Source: Diphasiastrum complanatum (Eukaryota; Streptophyta; Lycopodiopsida; Lycopodiales; Lycopodiaceae). Taken from it: a DNA stretch of 64,000 bases. The stretch spans positions 55,343,173-55,407,172 of the forward strand of contig CM055099.1 in NCBI GenBank assembly GCA_029204225.1. Direction: 5' to 3'. Below are positions 55,780 to 64,000 of this stretch, in pieces (the stretch's first letter is position 1; each line of letters opens with the position of its first letter). The notes below the pieces were generated by a model. That model ran no database searches. It saw nothing but the letters and a program-made list of their open reading frames with translations, and was not told the origin of the DNA. A program made the position numbers and the translations under genes.

Positions 55780-56584
55780 TGTGAGAAATTGGCAAAAATC
55801 TAGCTTCGTATTTTTTATGATAGAAGTTTGTAAGTGAATCTCACATGTGTGGAGGATGTTCCCACGTGTGGAGAATTGTAAAGTAAATCAAAATGTTTGA
55901 TATAGGGGTCCCATAGAATTTCATAGTCAAGCATTTAGGTGTAGGATGTTGATAGGGTCAAATTTGGCATAGATGACAAATTATCCATTTCCACTTGTAA
56001 TGCCAATATTGAGCCAAAATAGAGCCAAACTTGTGCCAATTAGAGTGTAGACAAGTGTCATGCTTTTGTTTTATGAAGTTTAAGAGGTCCAATAGGATTT
56101 AGAGGTGGAACCTTGTGAGGTCCAATAGAAAATTGAGGTGTGCTTGAATATAGTCCAATAGAATTTAGAGGTGCATGGATCAATGGTCCAATAGGATCAA
56201 GAGGTGACAAAGTGTGATCCAATCATAGTTAAGCATAGTGGTAGCTCATGAATCTATTAGTATCATTGTACTCCTTCTTTTGGATCTTGAGTGGATTTTG
56301 AGTGTCATTTAATTTCTAGCTTTCTCTCTCTACCCGAGAGCTCTAGATGGTTTTTCTCTCTCTACCCGAGGAGAGCAGCTTGTTTTTACTTAGAATACTT
56401 TTGGAACACTTCCCACACGTGTGAGTGAGAGTTGGAAGTGATTGAATGCATGTAGTAGTGTGTTTTTGCCATAGAATCAAAGATAGATCTTGAATCTCAA
56501 TATAGTCTTGATCTTGGTGCATCTACACACCTTAGGAGATCACAAGTACATGTAGTGGACAATCCACACATGTGAAATTCAACA
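55780..56584 (+). repeat. G1-type LTR, copy 3
   Basis: TGTGAGAAATTGGC...AAATTCAACA, 805 bp, matching 25181-24362. The PPT before it marks it as a 3' LTR of the upstream element, while a G1 gag starts 35 bp after it, so the LTR is shared in a tandem or recombined arrangement. Confidence 0.7.
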
Positions 56585-56618
56585 TCAGAAACCTTTGTCC
56601 GGATTTTCATAGTTTTAT

Positions 56619-57424
56619 GTGTCAAATCTTTCATTTGAGAGGTCGGCGAAGCCCAAGAAATTGTTAGAAAAGTTGTTCAGAGAGTTTTTTTTTTTCCAAA
56701 ATAGCACTGTTGAACCTTCGACGAGCCAATCTTCGCCTAGTGAACCCTCGTCAGTCCTATTTTTAGTTTCTGATTTTTCAAATCAAGTCTCTATCAAAAT
56801 TTGGATCAAATCTGATATATTCAGGTTTGGATCTGAGAGATTTATCATTTTTGAGAAGTATTGATTGATCAAATTTCGAAATCTAGATTGGGAGGTTGTT
56901 AAACAAGCCCTTATCACATGGTGCAAACCACGGAAGTTTATGGAAGACCCTTTCCTACTCTTAAGTTGAATTAAAATGGGAAAGAGGGAAATGGTTCGAG
57001 ATTACATTGAACGGGTGAAATGCCTCAAATCTGAGTGCGAACTTGATCTGATTAACGAAAATGTCATGATTATGTGATTTTTGTCAGGTCTACTTAAACA
57101 GATTAGACGTGAGCTGAAATGCCATAATGAGTATGCACTCTTGCAAAATTCTATGGACGATGCAATTAGGAGGAGAATAAAGATTCAGATGACGAGCCAA
57201 ATATCAGTATGTTGCCTTATACAACAGGGCAGACTACTACGACATCCACCACTATTGCATCAACGAATGCCAACGCTACTGTAGAAATGATGCTCAATGA
57301 GTTCAAGGAAGTTGGGAAGAACCAACAAAAACAAATGGAAAAGTTGCAATCGCAATTTGATGAGAAGATCAAAGCATTGAAAAATTTCCAGTACAAGCAT
57401 ACAAGGAACTTGAGAAGTTTGTAA
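56619..57424 (+). pseudogene. gypsy gag relic, G1 copy 3
   Basis: N-terminus readable: MSNLSFERSAKPKKLLEKLF, then a Phe run, a Ser/Pro-rich stretch and the Retrotrans_gag domain (RNLDWEVVKQALIT, MGKREMVRDYIERVKCLKSE). TGA at 57074-57076 before FLSGL. A frameshift about 57200 leads to the Gln/Lys-rich end (57209-57424). Confidence 0.8.
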
Positions 57425-57436
57425 AGTCTATTCTGG

Positions 57437-58327
57437 TGTTCTCTTTGTATAGGAATTCACATAGTGAATGAGTGTCCTCAATTGAAAAAACGAATGGAAA
57501 TCAGTGTTTGCCATCCATGTAATTCACCTGAACATGAGACTATTTTTTGTAACTTCAACCCTCGGATAATTCAGCAACAATATGCCCAAATGGGATATCG
57601 CAAACCACAGTATGGAGGAAATCCAGCAGCTAGACCGCGACAATCTGCTCTTGGATACCCAGAACGTTTAGCTTTACCTGCCCCACCAAAGCACTCTGCT
57701 CCTCCTGCCAATTTGATGGAACCAAAACCATACATAAGTGCTGAGCAATGGAACTATGGTAATGAACAAGAAGGTGGTTCTTCAAGTGGATCTTCGGAAT
57801 AGTATGCTATTTATGCTGCCGCTCAACAACAAACCTCTAGAAATTGGACCAGAGCACCACTTGGATGCTTTTCATGTGGAGAAAATCATAGAGTTGCAGA
57901 ATGTCCAAATAAAGGGTTATTTGTACCATTATGTCATGACTGTGGTTATGGGCATTGCTACAAATAATGTCTAGCAAGATCAAAAGCACCACTAGCTACA
58001 GCTCTTGTAAATTTGATAACATTCAAGCAAAGACCAAAAGCTCAGATTAAATCAGGTGCACCCTTGATGGTGGTCACGGGAGCACAGAAGCAGAAAGAAC
58101 CAATAGCGGATCTAGTACCTGCTGATTCCATACCATTGAATGATACACCAACAACATGGGGGGTCTATCCAAATCTTAATGCAGAAAAACGAAGATATCA
58201 AAATATGAGGCAGTGGATCAAACATCTGCAAGAAGAGGAGGAGCTTGAAGCTACTAAAGCAATAGCAGAAGTTCATTCTTCATTATTGCAGCCTCCAAGA
58301 AATTTACGTACGGATATGAATGATTAG
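57437..58327 (+). pseudogene. gypsy nucleocapsid with four zinc knuckles, G1 copy 3
   Basis: In a single frame: knuckle 1 CSLCIGIHIVNEC (57437-57475), knuckle 2 CHPCNSPEHETIFC (57509-57550), a Pro/Ala-rich linker, stop at 57800-57802, knuckle 3 CFSCGENHRVAEC (57866-57904), knuckle 4 CHDCGYGHCYK with a TAA replacing the codon before the last Cys (57932-57970). Knuckle 2 has CX2CX4HX4C and the others CX2CX3HX4C. A charged tail follows (58013-58327, LNAEKRRYQNMRQWIKHLQE). Confidence 0.8.
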
Positions 58328-58499
58328 TTACATCATCATGAAAAACCCACCTTTCAAGATGACTGAACCAAAAGCACCGCAAACAAAACTGCTCATGAAC
58401 ATTTTGTCTAGCAAGATCAATATTTCATTGGGAGAGTTCCTGAAGTTGGTGCCAAAAGCAAAAGAAGTCTTAGCGCAAAAGTTAGCTCAAGAAGAACTA

Positions 58500-58890
58500 G
58501 AAGTCCATTAGGAGCCACTTTTTTGTGCTGGATTTGGAGAATCTAATGAAGTACTCCATGTTGGAGCCGCTTGGAAAAGTGAACAAACGAATATCACTCT
58601 GTCGATACAGCATAGACAATTTCCTAAAGAAGCAACCGTGATAGATGGTGGTTTAGGAGTTAACCTGATTTCTACAAAGCTATGTGAAAAATGGGGCCTT
58701 ACAAAGATCAAGCCTGCTACTTTTGCTATTAAGCTAGCTGATCAAACGACAGTTCGTTCGCGAGGAATGGCTGAAGATATACCTGTCAGAATTGCAGGAG
58801 TATAGTTTGTCATTACTTTCGTAGTGATGGACTTACTAGAAGCGCCAAATCTCTACCGAGTTTTATTGAAACGTCCATGGTTATGATTTG
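58500..58890 (+). pseudogene. gypsy aspartic protease relic, G1 copy 3
   Basis: KEATVIDGGLGVNLISTKLC, KPATFAIKLADQTTVRSRGM, VVMDLLEAPNLYRVLLKRPW. The catalytic triad is D-G-G instead of D-S/T-G. A TAG (58803-58805) lies within the second half. Confidence 0.7.
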
Positions 58891-58985
58891 CACAAGTAAT
58901 TCATAACTGGGGTATCAGAAAAGTCACTTTTGAAAATCGTGAACGTGCAGTTAAAGTGGATCCTACAACTTAGACTATCAAACCA

Positions 58986-59945
58986 ATGGTTCAAAAAGAA
59001 GATGACAATTCGTCAACAACGGATCATACTTGTGACCGACCAGAGAAAAATTTGGGAATTCATTACGATTCTCAAATGGATACTGTCATTTGGAATGAAG
59101 CTCTTGCAGCGATTGATTGTACAGCAGGATATACGTGTCAACAAGATAATCAATCAGATTTGAGCGATATTTTATTATTAGATCGAACTTTGGATACACC
59201 AATTGCGTTTTCACTAAATGTGTTGAATGTAGCCTAGATATCAACGGAACCTATACCAAATCCGATTGAGGATAATCTCAAACCTGTGAGTCATGCCTTG
59301 ACTTATGATGGCAATGCTAAACTTATGGATGAGCAAATTCTAAATCATATGGATCCGACCAGATTTGGAGTGCGTAATGTTCCTGATGAACCAACCATAA
59401 AATCGGCCAAAGCAGTTATATTGAAAGAAGATAGGATCACATGATCGATGACGAAGAAACAAGCTAAGCAACATTATAATACGGTCCTGAAATGGGAAAA
59501 TCCTCCTCAAAAGATTGATTCAAAGAAAGTGGCACCCTTACTGGATAAATACAAAGGAAAAGTCGAGGATGATTCTTCAAGTCAAAATTCTAGTAAGACA
59601 CCATCGTCTAGGAAGTCTTCACCTTTGAAGAAGAGTTTATCTTCTTATAAGTCATCACCTCCATGATCAATTCCTACTAAGAAGGCTAAGCGAAGATCCA
59701 AGACAAGTCCTTTCGAAAAGGAACAAGTAGATGTAGTCCAGCATGATATGCCCGAGTATTTTAAACGTTATCCACTGGATGATGTGGTTATCATGTTACC
59801 TAAAGCACATCTTGAACATGAAGAACACATGCCAGGATCGAAAGAGGTTTACGATGGCCCAGCTAGGACGCAACCAATGAATCTTGCCAAACCAGGAGAA
59901 CCGAAAAAGATTGTACAAGTTGGATCACAACTTAATCATGAATAA
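58986..59945 (+). pseudogene. gypsy protease-RT linker, G1 copy 3
   Basis: Open stretches 58986-59237, 59448-59666 and 59748-59945 with a Ser/Lys block and a basic segment (PTKKAKRRSKTSPFEKEQVD). Counterpart of 21960-21000. Role as a flexible linker is inferred. Confidence 0.55.
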
Positions 59946-60812
59946 TATCAAGCACTACGCATGCTACTTATTAAGTATCAGGATTGCTTTGCATGGACTT
60001 ATCAAGGTCTGAAGGGTATTTCGACATCAGTGATTGAACATACCATACCTTTAGTACCTGATGCGGTTCCAAAGGTTACAAAGTTCTATTGTTGTAATCC
60101 TAATGTTGTGGATCTGATGAAGAAATAACTTCAGAGATTTCTTGACGCTGATTTCATTTAGGAGATTGAGCATCCCACCGATTGTCATTGTTCCTAAGAA
60201 GAATGAAAAATTGTGAATCTGTGTGAATCTCAAAACGTTGAACAAAGTGACGCGGAAGGATCACTTTCCATTACCTTTTACTAAAAGCATTTTGGATTGC
60301 CTTGCTGGAGCGGAAGCTTATAGTTTCTTGGATGGATTTAATGGTTACAACCAGGTTAAGATTGCACCTGCAGATCGCCACAAAACTGCTTTTGCAACAT
60401 AATGGGGCACCTATGCTTACAAAGTAATGTCGTTTGGACTCTGTAATGCACCAAGTTCATTCCAAAGAGTAATGCAATTTGCTTTTAAAGGTTATCTGTA
60501 GTAATTCCTTGAAATTTACCTGGATGACTTGGGAGTCCATAGTATAGATACATATTACCTAGATCAATTGGAGAAAGTATTTGAAAGATGCCGCAAATAT
60601 CAGATTTCTCTAAATCCAGAAAAATGTCAGATATGGGTTTCCCACGGAGTTGTGCCTAGACATGTGATATGGAGACATGGTATTGCCACAGATTATTCTA
60701 AGATCAAGGTTATTGTGGAATTGCCACCATCAACAACAATTCGTGGAGTTTATGTGTTTATGGGTCATGCGAACTACTATCAAATTTTTATTATTTTCTT
60801 TGCAACAAACTG
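59945..60812 (+). pseudogene. gypsy reverse transcriptase relic, G1 copy 3
   Basis: LIKYQDCFAWTYQGLKGI, TIPLVPDAVPKV, DHFPLPFTKSILDC, AYSFLDGFNGYNQVKIAPAD, VMSFGLCNAPSSFQRVMQFA, stops, FLEIYLDDLGVHS, ISLNPEKCQIWVSHG. YLDD catalytic box near 60518-60529. At least five stops or frameshifts. Confidence 0.85.
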
Positions 60813-60872
60813 ACTATTGTTCCTATTTGGACAGTAGAGGCGTTAGAAGCCTTTGAAAAGTTAAAAAAAGCA

Positions 60873-61238
60873 TTGACTTTAGCACCAATATTGCGTTCTC
60901 CAGATTGGACGATAGAATTCCATGTTCATACGAATGCCTCGAAATATGCCATTGGATCAGTTTTGACGCAGCCAGGTGATTATAAGAAGGATTATCCTAT
61001 ACGATTTGCAGGCATACAGCTTACAGATCCAGAGAAGAAGCATTCAACAACAGAACTTGAAGCGTTAGCGATGATTTTTTCTATTCGAAAATTTTGTCAC
61101 TACCTCATGGAAACGCACTTTGCATTTTATACGGATCATCAGCCGTTACTTTACTTGGTAAACAAGACGTGCAATACTAGACGTATTGCAAGATGGTTAT
61201 TGTTATTGACTGAATTTGACTTTCAAATTGTGGTTTGA
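60873..61238 (+). pseudogene. gypsy RNase H relic, G1 copy 3 (Asp lost)
   Basis: Open 121 codons. The first catalytic Asp is changed: FHVHTNASKYAIG, where copies 1 and 2 have HTDASK. The Glu (TTELEALAM) and later Asp (YTDHQPLL) remain. Ends with the shared TGA before KGKQHYL. Confidence 0.85.
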
Positions 61239-61850
61239 AAGGGAAAGCAACATTATCTAGACGATCACGTTTCTCGAATCGAATCCGCACCAATTAATAC
61301 TGAAGTGGATGATGAAATTGCCAGATGCTGCATTATTCTATGTCGAAGCAGGACCTGAGTGGGCAGCGGATATTGTTGAGTACCTGATGCTAGGACAACC
61401 GAATGACTCCTTGACAAAAGTACAGAAGAGACAATTGATTAATAAGTCTCAACCTTATCAATTAATTGCAGGACAATTGTATCATCGTGGATTAGACAAT
61501 ATTTTATGAAAATGTCCGCACGAACTACTAGATTTAATCATGTTTTCACATTATGGCATGGCTGGAGGACACTCTTCTACAATATTACTGTTCGCAAACT
61601 TTTGCAATCAGGGTGCTGGTGGCCTACCCTTCAGAAGGATACATAAAATTTTATTTAGACATGTGATGTTTGCCAGCGAGCATGACGGCCTACTCGACAG
61701 AATTATGAATCCTTGCATATGGTTTTATTGCAAGCACCGTTTGAAAAATGGGGACTGGATTATGTTGGTCCTAAACTCTGACAGATTACATGCGATGCCT
61801 AAAGGGTGCCTTCACAAGGGACAACGAGCTAAGTGGACTAAACTCTCATG
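61239..61850 (+). pseudogene. gypsy integrase H2C2 relic, G1 copy 3
   Basis: KGKQHYLDDHVSRIE, QPYQLIAGQLYHRGLDN, FSHYGMAGGHSST, GCWWPTL, CDVCQRA in shifting frames, KWGLDYVGP. Same extent as in copies 1 and 2. Confidence 0.8.
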
Positions 61851-64000
61851 ATTGGCATAAATTTTACAGGTTGGCGTGGCATGTTTTTTGACTTTTTCCC
61901 ACCTCAACGTTAACATTGTCGATTACATTTTATAGCATGTCTTGTGATTTCATGATGATCTCATTGCGCATATATATATCTCGATAATCATGACCAAATT
62001 GTTTTTTGTGCATGCAGTTTGTGCTTCCCTTGGTTTTGAGAGGGTTCTTGACAGAGGAGTTAATGAGTGCTATCTACAAAATTAGTTGTCTCTTTTTGAT
62101 AGTTGATTATTGAGAGATAATATTTCTATCATTTCGGATAAGATATTCTATGTTTCTGAAAGAAAAGTCATGTTTGTAATAGTATTGGATACTCATTACT
62201 TACTTTTTCGACTCTTTGATATCTTATACGTTGTCTCCTGAGAACTTTTAAATCGAAATTATGAAATCTTTTTTTTAAAAGGGGGAAAGAAAAGATAGGA
62301 ATAAGTCTTTCAAGAAATCAGCCAGCTGCATGGATTTTGGAAAAAAAATCTTGTATGTGTGCAGTGGTAGAACTATCCAGATTGAAATAGACAAACTCTC
62401 TACGTGATTAATTTAAGTAATCTGGAACTACATGAGTTTTGGGGTTATTGAGCTGTGAGATATTCATTAATATGGGAAGTAGTGGTAAAGATTACATTAA
62501 GATTCGCTGATTGTTACCAAATACCATTTTGGTAAAGTTTTAATCTTAACACTATGTCCAAAGATGTCTGTATGAGTTAGCCTAATCTTGGTTTGTACTC
62601 TAAGATCTGTTGTAGGCTGATTTGTAGAAGGAATTTTGTTAATAAGAGTTAGATGGTTGGAAAACTTGTGATGTGGAGTTATTCACTTCAAAGATTTCCC
62701 AGATATGTTATCTACTCATGAGAAATAGAGTTCTTTGGTAGATGAGTTGCAAGATTCTCAGTGAATTATGTGAGTAACATATAAAGATTGTGGATATATG
62801 TCATTTTATAGCCTATGTTTTTGTATAGGAACATAGTTGGATAAGTTGCTTATGTACATCTTAATCTTGTGGATCTACTATGTGTTTCCTATGTATTGAG
62901 TTTATATCATATACTTAAACTAGTCAGAGTGCATAGACATATGAACAAGTAATGTGTGGAACAGTTACTTGCAGGTTAATGTCTCTTTCTGCGGAAAGGA
63001 TAATTCATTAACTTATTTATGGTTTGGAAGAAGATCTAAATGTGGTGTTATACATGTATAATTGACATTTGCACCTAGACATTTAAGATTTTTGAATCAT
63101 TTACAATTGACTTGAGTAACTGGATTACTCATGATTAGAAGTTAATTGGATAAATAAGCAGTGTGAAGAGAATTCACTGGAAAACTGTTTATTTTGATCT
63201 ATATTGCTTATAAGTCACATGATTAGTGAGTCATTTGGATTCATTTATGAGAACTGTGCATAGAATATACAAGATTCTTGATATAGAATACTTCTGGAAG
63301 GAGAAATATTCTATGTTATTGATTATATCCCAATGATCTCATATACATATATTGGATGACAGAGTCTAACTAATGTCAAGGATAACCACTGAATTCAGTT
63401 GGAATTCAACATACCTTTATAATCTCTAGATGTGGTTCTAGGTGATTGTATAAAGTTTACATTTGTTAAAGACAAATGTTATATTGGTCTTTAAAAAACC
63501 AGGTTGATTGTAGGATTTGGAACTCATAATCTAGTTAAGAATCAAGACAGAAAATATTCTTGGAATCCAGTAATTTTCCTTGTGAAATTTTTTTTCGGAA
63601 TGTTTGTTATATTTCCTGAGTGGTATGTTGTTGTACATATACTCTAGTATCTCTAAATGAATAAGTATGGCTTTAGAATCCGATAGATTATGATTGAAGA
63701 ATCATAAGATTCTAAATGTTTATGATTGATGGATCATACATTGATACTTAAAGGTCATTAGATGATTATATGAAAATATGATGATTCTTAAGATGATGAG
63801 TAATTCTTGATCAATTGGTGGAGTTAAAATTTAGATTTGCTATTTGAACTCTAAATTTGTATACAAACTTGAGATTGTTTGGATCTCACAGGCATTTTCA
63901 TTAAGTAATTGTTACTTATGAGGAATTTGCTTACCTTTAAAGATTGAATGGTTTACAGTTAAGTCTATCAAAATTGAATGGTTGCTATTTTATGGTATAT
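61851..64000 (+). other. degraded gypsy downstream sequence, single-unit version
   Basis: Collinear with 2740-2965, then one copy of the duplicated block (62090-63600), then with 6116-6480. No frame readable. The block starts like unit a of copy 1 and ends like unit b. Confidence 0.7.

Larger units (their letters stand above)
56585..64000 (+). mobile_element. Ty3/gypsy G1/G2 relic, copy 3
   Basis: gag (56619-57424), zinc knuckles (57437-57970), nucleocapsid tail (58013-58327), protease (58500-58890), linker (58986-59945), RT (59940-60810), RNase H (60873-61238), integrase H2C2 (61240-61850), then the same downstream sequence as copy 1 with only one copy of the 1.5-1.6 kb block (62090-63600). 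It runs off the window. Confidence 0.9.

Noticed and set aside
1-64000. tRNA, rRNA or organelle-derived sequence
   Set aside because: Read for conserved tRNA arms and rRNA cores on both strands; only LTR primer-binding sites matched tRNA sequence. A tRNA or rRNA covariance-model search would be decisive.

Overview
This is plant nuclear DNA: AT-rich, full of degraded LTR retrotransposons and DNA transposons, with GT-AG introns and one recognisable host gene family. The host gene is a secreted S-protein homologue (SPH, plant self-incompatibility S1 family), present twice in opposite orientation. I cannot name the species. I saw no rRNA, tRNA, CRISPR array or bacterial-type operon.

Layout. 1-7756: Ty3/gypsy relic on the + strand (called G1 head plus G2 tail here), ending in an LTR. 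7757-9272: 5' half of a Ty1/copia element on the - strand. 9273-13205: duplicated segment X, with a 98-bp tandem array and SPH copy 1 (-). 13215-16060: CACTA (En/Spm) TNP2 fragments around a Myb/SANT-like remnant and a long CT microsatellite. 16490-18957: segment Y and the 3' half of the copia element (-), with a MITE in its LTR. 18958-25181: second G1 gypsy copy (-) with its LTR. 25182-25990: TNP2 N-terminal relic. 26000-28210: no recognised gene. 28212-31858: inverted copy of X with SPH copy 2 (+). 31859-34239: deleted copia element with intact TSDs. 34240-34780: Y again. 35180-35645: cluster of related dyads. 37190-37840: copia RNase H relic. 38510-38984: CACTA end and microsatellite. 39119-53425: large direct tandem duplication (units A and B) carrying Myb/SANT-like, unknown and Ulp1-like (C48) relics, with different copia insertions in each unit. 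53426-55372: retroelement leader and LTR scrap. 55780-64000: a second LTR and the third G1/G2 gypsy copy (+).

Main results. The two SPH copies keep the same two-exon structure. By eye they differ at about 1% of coding sites, mostly synonymous, against about 4% in the intron and in the sequence just upstream of the chosen ATG, so both appear to have been under constraint. The left and right copies of the SPH-bearing segment have the same circular order of blocks but are cut at different points, as expected after a circular intermediate or a collapsed tandem array. The gypsy copies share premature stops and an apparent head-to-tail chimera, so they descend from an already defective ancestor. 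The G1 gag has four zinc-knuckle motifs. The A/B units carry a Ulp1-like protease relic close to an unrecognised gene whose C-terminus may be a beta-grasp fold; this pairing is the most speculative candidate for something undescribed.

Nearly all other protein-like sequence is transposon debris with stops and frameshifts. The SPH genes are the only loci I would call functional.
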